From Candidatus Omnitrophus fodinae SCGC AAA011-A17 (GTDB lineage: Bacteria > Omnitrophota > Omnitrophia > Omnitrophales > Omnitrophaceae): a stretch of 39,972 bases of DNA. Location: the NCBI GenBank assembly GCA_000405945.1, contig ASOC01000005.1, positions 1 to 39,972 on the forward strand, read 5' to 3'. The notes under the pieces are model-generated. The model was not told the origin of the DNA and ran no database searches. It saw only the letters and a list, made by a program, of their open reading frames with translations. The position numbers and the translations under genes are program-made. Positions 7,940 to 15,899 of the stretch are shown one piece after another. Each line of letters begins with the position of its first letter. Within the stretch, counting starts at the first letter, position 1.

Positions 7940-8658
7940 TGAGAGAAGACCGTCCGGAAGATTCATTGCGTCCGATTAAAATCAAAAGGGATTATTTGAA
8001 GAACGCGCTGGGCTCGTGCATGATTGAATTTGGTTACACCCGCGTGATTTGCTCCGTTTCCGTGGATGATAAAATTCCCCCTTTTCTCAGGGGCAAGGGA
8101 AAGGGGTGGCTCACCGCCGAATACGGCATGCTGCCCGCCTCCTGCAAGGAAAGGATTGACCGCGAGTCAAGCCGCGGAAAGGTGAGCGGCCGGACGCATG
8201 AAATTCAGAGATTAATCGGCCGTTCACTGCGCGCCGTTATTGATTTGGAGAAAGTCGGCGAAAGGACCTTTTGGGTTGACGCGGATGTGGTGCAGGGTGA
8301 CGGCGGAACCCGCACCGCGAGCATCACGGGCAGTTTTATCGCTCTCGCGGACGCGGTTAAAAAACTTATTCAGAGGGAGATTCTGACTGAAAATCCTCTG
8401 AAAGATTATGTCGCGGCCGTGAGCGCGGGTATCGTGGGAGAAAAACCCCTGCTCGATTTGTGTTACGAGGAAGACTCTCGCGCTGAGGTTGATATGAATG
8501 TGGTGATGACCGGCAAAGGGAATTTGATTGAGGTGCAGGGCACCGCGGAAGGCAAGCCCTTCACTCAAAAAGATCTGGATCTCATGCTCGCGCTTTCCAA
8601 AAAGGGAATTCAGGAGCTTGTCGGCATGCAGAAAAAACTGCTCAAACTCACTTTTTGA
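7936..8658 (+). CDS. rph: ribonuclease PH
   Basis: A phosphorolytic 3'-5' exoribonuclease that trims tRNA 3' ends. The single RNase PH domain covers the 240 residues, with [11 protein letters not shown], the [20 protein letters not shown] region that contacts phosphate and RNA, and [13 protein letters not shown]. The start is ATGATG overlapping the queE stop. rph next to rdgB is a common bacterial arrangement. Confidence 0.95.
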   Translation: MMREDRPEDSLRPIKIKRDYLKNALGSCMIEFGYTRVICSVSVDDKIPPFLRGKGKGWLTAEYGMLPASCKERIDRESSRGKVSGRTHEIQRLIGRSLRAVIDLEKVGERTFWVDADVVQGDGGTRTASITGSFIALADAVKKLIQREILTENPLKDYVAAVSAGIVGEKPLLDLCYEEDSRAEVDMNVVMTGKGNLIEVQGTAEGKPFTQKDLDLMLALSKKGIQELVGMQKKLLKLTF

Positions 8659-9278
8659 TGATCCCTCTGATTGTCGCCTCCCGTAATCAAAAAAAGGTCG
8701 ATGAACTCCAGGCTATTTTGGCCGGCACTTCCATTAAGGCGATGACGCTTACAGATTTGCCCGGAGCGCCGGACGTGATAGAAGACGGCAGTACTTTTGA
8801 AGAAAATGCTGTCAAGAAAGCGGTGGCCATTGCCCTCTGGAGCGGCAAACTCGCGCTGGCTGATGATTCCGGATTGTGCGTCGACGCTTTGGATGGCGCG
8901 CCCGGAGTTTATTCGGCAAGATTTGCCGGCAAGAATCAGGACGACGCGAAAAATTGCGAAAAGCTTCTTAACGCTCTGGACAACGTTCCCGATAACAAAC
9001 GCGGCGCGGCGTTTGTATGCGTGATTGCTATTGCGGCGCCCGATGGCCGCGTGGTCGGAACATCGCGAGGAGAATACCGCGGATTGATTGCACGCGATGC
9101 AAAAGGTGGTTGGGGCTTTGGGTATGATCCTGTTTTTATCGATCCTCAATCTGGTAAAAGGTTTGCCGAACTGGCACCTGAGGTCAAAAATAGAATTTCC
9201 CATCGTGCCAAAGCCCTCGGAAAGGCCGGGGACATTTTAGCAGCTTATGCCTTGGGGCTACCGGCCGGTAACCTGTAA
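8658..9278 (+). CDS. rdgB: XTP/dITP diphosphatase (Ham1/RdgB family)
   Basis: Hydrolyses non-canonical purine nucleoside triphosphates (dITP, XTP) to keep them out of DNA and RNA. It shows the N-terminal VASRNQKKVDEL, the ALADDSGLCVDAL loop, GVYSARFAG and the C-terminal SHRAKAL typical of the family. The ATG at 8658 overlaps the rph stop (TGATG); a TTG one codon earlier is possible. Length is 206 residues, normal. It is the last gene of the run that starts at the amidase gene. Confidence 0.95.
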   Translation: MIPLIVASRNQKKVDELQAILAGTSIKAMTLTDLPGAPDVIEDGSTFEENAVKKAVAIALWSGKLALADDSGLCVDALDGAPGVYSARFAGKNQDDAKNCEKLLNALDNVPDNKRGAAFVCVIAIAAPDGRVVGTSRGEYRGLIARDAKGGWGFGYDPVFIDPQSGKRFAELAPEVKNRISHRAKALGKAGDILAAYALGLPAGNL

Positions 9279-9286
9279 AAGTCATG

Positions 9287-9315
9287 TTGACAAAGCAGTC
9301 CACCTTATCTAAAAT
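9287..9315 (+). promoter_or_regulatory. sigma-70-type promoter upstream of tRNA-Val and thrS
   Basis: TTGACA (9287-9292) and TAAAAT (9310-9315) are separated by 17 nt. Transcription from about 9322 would carry a leader of about 155 nt, then tRNA-Val, then possibly thrS-infC and the rest of that operon. Confidence 0.7.
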
Positions 9316-9432
9316 TAACCCTCTTATAGACTTGCAGAAATTTAAAAAGCCTTTTTCCGGAGCCCGGTTAAGCAGTAGGAAGTTTTTTTGTCTCGGGCGA
9401 TTCGCTCAGCACCTTGCTTTCATTATTACAAT

Positions 9433-9456
9433 AAATGGGAGCAAGGGCAGAGCTAA
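9433..9456 (+). repeat. 24-bp direct repeat flanking tRNA-Val, left copy
   Basis: It starts AAATGGGAGCAA and ends GCTAA, matching 9571-9594 at 21 of 24 positions. The tRNA gene lies between the two copies, which are 138 bp apart start to start. Confidence 0.6.
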
Positions 9457-9477
9457 TCTTCATTATAAAAATCAATG

Positions 9478-9551
9478 GGGCAATTAGCTCAGTTGGTTAG
9501 AGCACTACCTTGACATGGTAGGGGTCACAGGTTCGAGTCCTGTATTGCCCA
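9478..9551 (+). tRNA. tRNA-Val (anticodon GAC)
   Basis: A full cloverleaf can be folded: acceptor GGGCAAT/ATTGCCC, D-stem GCTC/GAGC, anticodon stem CTACC/GGTAG with loop TTGACAT, T-arm ACAGG-TTCGAGT-CCTGT and discriminator A. CCA is not encoded. It lies upstream of thrS in the same direction. Confidence 0.95.
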
Positions 9552-9570
9552 TTTGCTTTATTATGAAAAG

Positions 9571-9594
9571 AAATGGGAGCAAATGCAGTGCTAA
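9571..9594 (+). repeat. 24-bp direct repeat flanking tRNA-Val, right copy
   Basis: The partner of 9433-9456. Its end overlaps the left arm of the thrS leader hairpin at 9587-9613. Confidence 0.6.
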
Positions 9595-9613
9595 CTGTTG
9601 TTTAGTTAGCGCT
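9587..9613 (+). promoter_or_regulatory. hairpin in the thrS leader
   Basis: AGTGCTAACT (9587-9596) pairs with AGTTAGCGCT (9604-9613), ten pairs with one G-T, around a 7-nt loop. It ends 15 nt before the thrS ATG. There is no T run and no T-box consensus, so a role in control is only suggested. Confidence 0.4.
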
Positions 9614-9628
9614 CGCAGCCTTTAACAA

Positions 9629-11380
9629 ATGAGTTCAATGGCTGATACAAAAAAAGAAGATTTTGTTCACGGTGATTTGGACCGCTTGAGACATAGCGCC
9701 GCGCATATTCTTGCGCAGGCCGTGAAACGTCTTTTCCCGAACGCTAAGCTGGGAATGGGGCCTGCCATCAAAGACGGTTTTTACTACGACTTTGAAGTGG
9801 AAAGGAATTTCACGGAAGAAGACTTAGTGAAGATTGAACAAGTGATGAATGAAATTATAGCGTCAGGGTATGCTTTCGAACGGGATGAGATGGATAAATC
9901 TGCGGCGGTTGATTTTTTCCGCCAGCGGGGGGAAAGCTATAAATGCGAAATCATCCAGGGGATTCCGGACAGCAAAGTGTCCATTTACAAAGACGGGGAA
10001 TTCATTGACCTTTGCCGCGGGCCGCATGTCCAAAAATCCAGTGAAGTCAAGGCGGTCAAGCTTCTTAGCATCGCGGGCGCTTACTGGCGCGGCAGTGAGC
10101 AGAATAAAATGCTTCAACGGATTTACGGCACAGCTTTCGCTTCCCGGAAAGAATTGGACGAACATGTACGGAATTTGGAAGAGGCCAAAAAGCGTGATCA
10201 CAGGAAGTTGGGCAGGGAACTGGATTTATTCAGTTTTCATGAAGAATCGCCCGGGTCGGTTTTTTTTCATGCTAAGGGCTATTTTATTTACAACACGCTG
10301 ATCGAATTCATGCGCGAAAAACTACGGGGCGGTGGTTACCGTGAAGTGCAGGCTCCCATGGTTTTATCGGATGAATTGTGGAAAAGAAGCGGGCATTACG
10401 AGCACTTTAAAGAGGCCATGTATTTTACCAAGCAGGAGGAACGTGAGTTTGCCGTGAAGCCCATGAATTGCCCGGGACACGTGCTTATTTACGGGTCCCA
10501 GCAGCATTCGTATAGGGAACTGCCTCTGCGCATCGCGGAATTCGGACGCGTTCACCGCTATGAAAAATCCGGGGTGACCCACGGTCTTTTGCGCGTGCGT
10601 TCATTCACGCAGGATGACGCGCATCATTTTTGCATGGTGGAGCAGCTTGAAAGCGAAATCAAATCATTGATTGAATTGACTAAAGATGTTTATCAGGCTT
10701 TTGGTTTCAATGAGTATTCAGTCGCGGTTTCAACCCGGCCGCCCAAAGCCATGGGTTCGGATGAAATATGGAATCAGGCTACTGCCGCGCTGAAATCCGC
10801 CCTGGAAAGTTTTTCGATTCCTTATGAAATTCATGAGGGGGAAGGGGCATTTTACGGGCCCAAAATCGATTTTGTCATTTTTGACAGTTTGCGCAGACCC
10901 TGGCAATGCGGCACCATTCAGGTGGATTTTTCCATGCCGGAGCGTTTTGAGCTCGAATACATCGGCTCGGATGGCAACCGTCACCGTCCCGTGATGGTTC
11001 ATCGCGCGATTTACGGTTCATTGGAGCGTTTTTTAGGGATTTTAATTGAGCATTACGGCGGGGCTTTCCCGCTATGGCTTGCTCCGGTTCAAGTTTTAAT
11101 CGCCACCATCTCCGAAAAGCAGGAAGGCTTTGCCAAAGAAGTTCAGGGCCGTTTATTGAAAGCCGGACTGAGGAGCGAATTGGATATCCGGCCGGAAAAA
11201 ATCGGGTACAAAATCAGGGAAGCAGAAACCCAGAAAATTCCTTACGTCGCCGTGATCGGCGACCGTGAGGCTGAGAGCCGCACCTTGGCTGTCCGCGGGC
11301 GCGGGCGCAAGGATTTGGGCGCTCTCGATGTTGAGGGCTTTATAAAAAGAGTCCAAGATGAGACTCAATCGAGGAGGTGA
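9629..11380 (+). CDS. thrS: threonyl-tRNA synthetase lacking the TGS domain
   Basis: Charges tRNA-Thr. The 583 residues begin directly with the editing (tRNA_SAD) domain: HSAAH near residue 22 and CRGPHV near residue 128 are the editing-site ligands. The class II core has MNCPGHV, the motif 2 region HRYEKSGVTHGLLRVR and the motif 3 region GSLERFLGILIEHYGG, followed by an anticodon-binding domain. The usual N-terminal TGS domain (about 60 residues) is absent, and the region upstream holds a tRNA and a hairpin, not a missing coding piece. It leads the conserved thrS-infC-rpmI-rplT-pheS-pheT order. No clear ribosome binding site is visible. Confidence 0.95.
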   Translation: MSSMADTKKEDFVHGDLDRLRHSAAHILAQAVKRLFPNAKLGMGPAIKDGFYYDFEVERNFTEEDLVKIEQVMNEIIASGYAFERDEMDKSAAVDFFRQRGESYKCEIIQGIPDSKVSIYKDGEFIDLCRGPHVQKSSEVKAVKLLSIAGAYWRGSEQNKMLQRIYGTAFASRKELDEHVRNLEEAKKRDHRKLGRELDLFSFHEESPGSVFFHAKGYFIYNTLIEFMREKLRGGGYREVQAPMVLSDELWKRSGHYEHFKEAMYFTKQEEREFAVKPMNCPGHVLIYGSQQHSYRELPLRIAEFGRVHRYEKSGVTHGLLRVRSFTQDDAHHFCMVEQLESEIKSLIELTKDVYQAFGFNEYSVAVSTRPPKAMGSDEIWNQATAALKSALESFSIPYEIHEGEGAFYGPKIDFVIFDSLRRPWQCGTIQVDFSMPERFELEYIGSDGNRHRPVMVHRAIYGSLERFLGILIEHYGGAFPLWLAPVQVLIATISEKQEGFAKEVQGRLLKAGLRSELDIRPEKIGYKIREAETQKIPYVAVIGDREAESRTLAVRGRGRKDLGALDVEGFIKRVQDETQSRR

Positions 11381-11385
11381 TTTAC

Positions 11386-11907
11386 ATTCTGGATCATAGA
11401 AGAATTCGCGTGAACGAAAGAATCCGTGTCCGGGAAATCCGGCTGGTCGGGCCCAACGGTGAGCAGGTCGGTATTGTGACCGCTGAAGAAGGGCTCCGTA
11501 AGGCCGAAGAGGCGGGGTTGGATCTGGTGGAATTGGCGCCGGAGGCCGTGCCGCCTGTTTGCCGGATTATGGATTTTGGCAAGTATCTTTACAGCTTGGA
11601 GAAAAAAGAGAAGGAAGCCAAGAAGAAGCAGAAGGTCTTCGACCTTAAGGAAATCAAGATCAGCCTTAAAATCGAGGAGCACGATTATCAGACCAAGCTC
11701 AGAAACGCGATACGCTTTTTGAACCGCGGCGACAAAGTCAAATTCACCATGATATTCCGGGGAAGAGAAATGGCGCATGTGGATTTGGGGAGAAAAGTGA
11801 TTGCGAGGATGGTAACGGATCTCGATGAGTTTGGACTTGTCGAGAAGCACGCGGGGCTTGAGGGTAATGTGATGACCCTTCTTTTCTCCCCCAAGAAACA
11901 AAAATAG
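11386..11907 (+). CDS. infC: translation initiation factor IF-3, probable ATT start
   Basis: Binds the 30S subunit and rejects wrong initiator pairing. N-domain (RIRVNERIRVREIRLVG) and C-domain are complete, 173 residues. The strong ribosome binding site GGAGG (11373-11377) overlaps the thrS end. The GTG at 11377 lies inside it and cannot serve it; ATT at 11386 is 8 nt downstream of it, the ideal distance. infC of E. coli and many bacteria starts with AUU and is thereby autoregulated by IF-3, so ATT is the best start here. CTG 11389 is the alternative. Confidence 0.93.
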   Translation: MLDHRRIRVNERIRVREIRLVGPNGEQVGIVTAEEGLRKAEEAGLDLVELAPEAVPPVCRIMDFGKYLYSLEKKEKEAKKKQKVFDLKEIKISLKIEEHDYQTKLRNAIRFLNRGDKVKFTMIFRGREMAHVDLGRKVIARMVTDLDEFGLVEKHAGLEGNVMTLLFSPKKQK

Positions 11908-11928
11908 CGTTTATTTGAGAGGTGCTGC

Positions 11929-12126
11929 ATGCCTAAACTGAAAACGAAAAAAGCGGTGAGGAAACGTTTTAAAATCTCCGCAGGGGGCAAGGTGCTGATG
12001 CATAAGTCATTCCGCCGTCATTTGCTGGGCGATAAGAGCGCGTCGAGAAAACGCCGTCTCCGCCGTTCCACAGTAGTCGACGCGACTGACGTGAAGCGGG
12101 TCAAAAGATCCCTTCCCTACGGATAA
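11929..12126 (+). CDS. rpmI: 50S ribosomal protein L35
   Basis: A basic 65-residue protein beginning MPKLKTKKAVRKRF with the family motif HLLGDKSASRKRRLR. It lies 21 bp after infC with a GAGAGGTG ribosome binding site, in the classical infC-rpmI-rplT order. In many bacteria L20 represses this operon by binding the mRNA; no L20 operator could be identified here by eye. Confidence 0.96.
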   Translation: MPKLKTKKAVRKRFKISAGGKVLMHKSFRRHLLGDKSASRKRRLRRSTVVDATDVKRVKRSLPYG

Positions 12127-12141
12127 AAAAAGGAGAAGTAA

Positions 12142-12498
12142 ATGCCACGCGCAACAAACAATCCCGCCAGTCGTCGCAGGCGGAAAAAAATATTAAAGAA
12201 AGCCAAAGGTTTTTTTCAAGGCCGGAGGAAATTGTACCGTCAAGCCAAGGAAACCGTTATACGCGGTATGGCCTTTGCTTTTCGTGACCGTAAGGCGCGC
12301 AAACGCGAGTTCCGGAGTCTCTGGAATATTCGCATCAACGCCGCTTGCCGCGAAAACGGTATGTCCTATTCGCGCTTTATCGCCGGTCTCAAGAAAGGGA
12401 AAGTGAGTCTCGACCGCAAATCTCTTGCGGAACTTGCCCTTAAGGATCCGCAGGCGTTCAAACGTCTGGTTGAATTGGCCAAGAACCCGTCAAAATGA
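12142..12498 (+). CDS. rplT: 50S ribosomal protein L20
   Basis: Early-assembly large-subunit protein of 118 residues with the usual basic N-terminal extension (RRRRKKILKKAKGF) and globular C-terminal domain with INAACRENGMSYSRFI. The ribosome binding site AAAGGAG lies just upstream. Its end overlaps pheS by four bases, joining ribosomal and synthetase genes in one operon. Confidence 0.96.
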   Translation: MPRATNNPASRRRRKKILKKAKGFFQGRRKLYRQAKETVIRGMAFAFRDRKARKREFRSLWNIRINAACRENGMSYSRFIAGLKKGKVSLDRKSLAELALKDPQAFKRLVELAKNPSK

Positions 12499-13538
12499 AA
12501 GATCCTTCCGAAACCCTCTCATCAGACGCTATAAAAAACGTTCTGGATGAGCTTGAAGCTCAGTCGAGCCACAGGATCGAAAAGGTTTCTGACAACGTTC
12601 AATTGGAAACGCTGAGAATAGAGTACCTTGGCCGTAAGGCCAGGCTGTCTTTGGTGTTGAGTTCTTTGGGCTCGCTTGATAAAGAGGAGAGGGGCAGTGC
12701 CGGAGAAAGAGCCAACCGGCTCAGGCGTCAAATCGAAGAAGCCATCCGGCAAAAAGCGGAATCTCTGAAAGGCAGCGCCAAGAAAGAAGGCGTGGATTTC
12801 ACTTTGCCCGGGGTTCGGAGAGAGCGGGGTGTCACCCACCCGATCACGGCCACAATCCGTGAAATTGCGCGCATTTTTGAGACGCTTAATTTTGAGTGGG
12901 TCGCGGGCCGGGAAATCGAGACAGAATTTTATAATTTCACGGCTTTGAACATTCCCGACGATCACCCATCCCGGGATTCCTTCGACACCTTTTTCACTCA
13001 GGGCGGAAATTTGCTGCGCAGTCAGACTTCCACGGTGCAGATCCGCGTGATGGAAAAGCGTAAACCGCCGTTAAGAATTATTGCTCCGGGCCGCGTTTAC
13101 CGTCCGGACACCGTGGATGCCAGTCATTCTTTCATGTTTCACCAAATTGAAGGATTGATGGTGGATGACCGCACCACTTTCGCGGACTTGAAAGGCGTCA
13201 TTCATCTTTTTCTGAGGGCGCTGTTCGGAAAAGATTCAAAAATCCGTTTTCGGCCGCATTTTTTTCCGTTCACGGAACCGAGCGTTGAGGTGGACGTGAG
13301 CTGTTTTATTTGCCGCGCCAAGGGGTGCAGTGTGTGCGGGCAAAAGGGGTGGCTGGAGGTGATGGGCGCGGGCAGCGTGGACCCGGCTGTTTTTCAAGCG
13401 GTCGGTTATGACCCCAAAAAAGTTCAGGGTTTTGCTTTCGGCCTGGGCGTTGAAAGAATTTGCATGCTGAAGCATGGCATCAATGATATCCGGCTCTTTT
13501 ACGAAAATGATTTGCGTTTCCTTAAACAATTCGCTTGA
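12495..13538 (+). CDS. pheS: phenylalanyl-tRNA synthetase alpha subunit
   Basis: Catalytic subunit of the heterotetrameric synthetase. The 347 residues comprise an N-terminal coiled coil and the class II core, with the motif 2 region GRVYRPDTVDASHSFMFHQ and the motif 3 region AFGLGVERICMLKHGI. Length is normal. It overlaps rplT by ATGA. Unusually, a 110-bp gap containing a structured repeat separates it from pheT, which in most bacteria follows directly. Confidence 0.95.
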   Translation: MKDPSETLSSDAIKNVLDELEAQSSHRIEKVSDNVQLETLRIEYLGRKARLSLVLSSLGSLDKEERGSAGERANRLRRQIEEAIRQKAESLKGSAKKEGVDFTLPGVRRERGVTHPITATIREIARIFETLNFEWVAGREIETEFYNFTALNIPDDHPSRDSFDTFFTQGGNLLRSQTSTVQIRVMEKRKPPLRIIAPGRVYRPDTVDASHSFMFHQIEGLMVDDRTTFADLKGVIHLFLRALFGKDSKIRFRPHFFPFTEPSVEVDVSCFICRAKGCSVCGQKGWLEVMGAGSVDPAVFQAVGYDPKKVQGFAFGLGVERICMLKHGINDIRLFYENDLRFLKQFA

Positions 13539-13549
13539 TGTGACACCTT

Positions 13550-13646
13550 GTACCGCGAGACATTTGAATTTAGGGGGTACGCGGTACTGTACATAGCGAC
13601 ACTTGAAATTTGAGACCCATCATTTCAAGTGTCATGAGGTACTAGC
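13550..13646 (+). repeat. two-hairpin repeat element, copy B (between pheS and pheT)
   Basis: GTACCGCG (13550-13557) pairs with CGCGGTAC (13580-13587). GACACTTGAAAT (13598-13609) pairs with 13622-13633. The 3' end provides GAGGT, a likely ribosome binding site 7 nt before pheT, so the fold could control access to that site. Copy A lies at 4069-4155. Confidence 0.75.
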
Positions 13647-13647
13647 C

Positions 13648-15723
13648 ATGAAAATCAGTTTTAACTGGCTGAAAGATTATGTCGCGTTGAATCAGCGGGC
13701 GGAAGAAACCGCCCGGCTATTGACCTCCGCCGGCCTTGAGGTGAAGGGGGTGGAGTCTTTCCTGGGACTTAAAGACAAAGTCATGGAAATTGAAATCACC
13801 TCCAACCGGCCTGATTGGCTGAGTCATGTGGGTGTGGCGCGTGAAATCGCGGCCGTTTCAGGCGGAAAGCTTGTTTATCCTGAATGGCAGAACCTGGAGA
13901 AAAAAGGAAAAGCCGCTTTTGTAAGGGACAGAAAAAAAATCCTTCCCATCGAAATTCAAGACACCCAATACTGCCCCTATTACAGCGCCTGCCTCCTTGA
14001 AAATGTGGTATTCGGCGAGTCCCCGGATTTTATAAAAAAGCGCCTAAACGCCGTGGGCATGAGACCCATCAACCTTATCGTGGACGTGACCAATTATGTG
14101 CTTCTTGAACTCGGTCAGCCCCTGCATGCCTTTGACTGGGACCACTTGTCCCAGGAGAAAATTTTAGTGCGGCGCGCCCGGGAAAAAGAGAGCCTTCGGG
14201 CTATTAACGGCACGGATTATCCGCTGAATACCCGCGATCTTTTGATCACGGACGGAGCGCGTCCCATTGCCCTAGCCGGTGTGATGGGAGGGCTTGAATC
14301 CGAGGTTTCCCTAAAGACCAAAAACATTCTTCTGGAGTCAGCCTATTTTTCTCCGGCAGTGATACGGAGAACCTCCCAGCGGCTCGGTCTTTCAAGTGAT
14401 TCTTCCTACCGTTTTGAGAGAGGCGTGGATCCCGTGGGCGTTGATACGGGCCGGGAACGCGCCATTCGTTTGATATGCCAATACGCGAAAAGCGTTGGCA
14501 ATGTGAGTGTTGTTTTCAAAGGCGGCCGGTTACCCAAAAAAACAGGAACAATTCAATTTCCTCTCGGAGAAATCCGCCGGATTTTAGGTGTGGATATTCC
14601 CTCGCAGAAAGTTTCTCAATATTTCCGCGCGCTTGGCCTTTCGGTCAAGCCCGCTAAAAAAGGAACGGTTACGGTCGGTGTTCCGTCTTTCAGGCAGGAT
14701 TTGACAAGACCCGTGGATTTGGTGGAGGAAGCGGCAAGGCTTTACGGATATGACCGCATTACGGAAACTTTACCGGACATTGAGCCTGTTTATATAGAAG
14801 AAAGCTGTTTGCGGAAAACCGAAGAAATGGCACGTGAGACGGCCCTTGGCTCCGGGTTGAATGAAACCGTGACTTTTAGCCTGATTAGCGAGAAAGTCTT
14901 TGAGAAACTCGCGGTGCCTCTTCTGGCCGTGACCCGTGTGGTCAATCCGCAAAACAAAGAACTAACCTTGATGAGGCCTTCTCTTTTTCCCAGCCTGCTT
15001 GAAGTGGTAAAGACGAACTTTTATCATTCAAGCTCCAATGACGTGAGACTGTTTGAAATCGCCAATGTTTATGGTCCTGAAGTGAACCAGGCACTTCCCA
15101 AAGAGGAATTGACTTTTGCGGTTGCGGTTGCCGGAGCGAGAAACTCTCATTGGCTGGAAAAGGGAAGGAAGTACACGTTTTTTGATGTTAAAGGCGTTTT
15201 TGAAGAGATTTTTGAGCGGCTCGGTATTCAGGAGATAAAATTTGTCCCTTACGAGAACCCTTTTCTGGAGCAGGCTTTTTCTATGGAGTGCCAGGGAATG
15301 GCTTTGGGAGTGCTGGGGAAGGTGTCTAACCCTGTGAAGTCCTTTTATGATATTTCTTCCGATGCTTTTATCGGGCAAATCAGCCTGGAGAAAATTGCCC
15401 ATGCCGCGCGGTTTGAACGCCGTTACAAACTTTTGCCCAAGTATCCCGCGTCAAGGCGTGACATGGCGCTAATCCTCGGCGAAAATGTCCCTGCGGGTGA
15501 AGTTATCGACCATGTGCGTTCATTGGGATTCGAATTCATGCGCGCAATCGATCTTTTGGATTTTTACCGGGGCGGGCAAATTCCGACGGGCAAGAAAAGT
15601 TTGGCTTTTTCCATCGAATACCGCTCGGACGAAAAAACTCTGACGGCTGAAGAAGTGAATGACCTCCACGCCAAAGTGGTTGAGTCTGTCACGCGGCATT
15701 TTTCGGCCCAACTCCGCTCTTAG
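13648..15723 (+). CDS. pheT: phenylalanyl-tRNA synthetase beta subunit lacking the tRNA-binding OB domain
   Basis: Editing and tRNA-binding subunit. Start ATG 13648 fits the family N terminus (MKISFNWLKDYV); an in-frame upstream ATG at 13603 lies in the repeat. After about 35 residues the protein jumps straight to the core (LGLKDKVMEIEITSNRPDWLSH). The roughly 110-residue EMAP-like OB domain usual in bacterial PheT is missing, giving 691 instead of about 800 residues. B3/B4 editing, B5 and catalytic-like domains are present, and the FDX-ACB domain closes the C terminus. Confidence 0.94.
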   Translation: MKISFNWLKDYVALNQRAEETARLLTSAGLEVKGVESFLGLKDKVMEIEITSNRPDWLSHVGVAREIAAVSGGKLVYPEWQNLEKKGKAAFVRDRKKILPIEIQDTQYCPYYSACLLENVVFGESPDFIKKRLNAVGMRPINLIVDVTNYVLLELGQPLHAFDWDHLSQEKILVRRAREKESLRAINGTDYPLNTRDLLITDGARPIALAGVMGGLESEVSLKTKNILLESAYFSPAVIRRTSQRLGLSSDSSYRFERGVDPVGVDTGRERAIRLICQYAKSVGNVSVVFKGGRLPKKTGTIQFPLGEIRRILGVDIPSQKVSQYFRALGLSVKPAKKGTVTVGVPSFRQDLTRPVDLVEEAARLYGYDRITETLPDIEPVYIEESCLRKTEEMARETALGSGLNETVTFSLISEKVFEKLAVPLLAVTRVVNPQNKELTLMRPSLFPSLLEVVKTNFYHSSSNDVRLFEIANVYGPEVNQALPKEELTFAVAVAGARNSHWLEKGRKYTFFDVKGVFEEIFERLGIQEIKFVPYENPFLEQAFSMECQGMALGVLGKVSNPVKSFYDISSDAFIGQISLEKIAHAARFERRYKLLPKYPASRRDMALILGENVPAGEVIDHVRSLGFEFMRAIDLLDFYRGGQIPTGKKSLAFSIEYRSDEKTLTAEEVNDLHAKVVESVTRHFSAQLRS

Positions 15724-15734
15724 ACCGCCCCAGC

Positions 15735-15845
15735 GCCCATGCACTGGGCCGGCTGCTCAGGCGGCGGAAGGCCGCCCGGAAACCCAGCCCCGCGCGGCTG
15801 GCGCGGGGACCGCAAGACGGCAGCGAAACTGGAAGTTTCGCTGCC
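15735..15845. repeat. four tandem hairpins downstream of pheT
   Basis: Stems lie at 15735-15749 (loop TGCAC), 15760-15776 (loop GGAAG), 15788-15808 (8 bp, loop GGCTG) and 15819-15845 (11 bp, loop TGGAA). The third is nearly identical to the hairpin in queC. The last stem could end pheT transcription, but only a weak pyrimidine run follows. Small open frames here are not credible genes. Confidence 0.65.
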
Positions 15846-15861
15846 AGCCGCATTTCTTCCC

Positions 15862-15891
15862 TTGATTTCAAATTCTCGCGGGTGCTATAAT
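15862..15891 (+). promoter_or_regulatory. promoter of the 6S RNA
   Basis: TTGATT (15862-15867) and a perfect TATAAT (15886-15891) are 18 nt apart. The predicted start near 15899 coincides with the 5' end of the 6S RNA closing stem. Confidence 0.8.
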
Positions 15892-15899
15892 CCAATTCA

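Noticed and set aside
9322-9477. T-box or other riboswitch in the tRNA-Val/thrS leader
   Set aside because: No T-box consensus, no terminator pair and a tRNA gene in between; only an isolated hairpin is present.
9284-9487. Short plus-strand frame ending in tRNA-Val
   Set aside because: It runs into the tRNA, lacks a ribosome binding site and follows a promoter whose -35 box overlaps its start.
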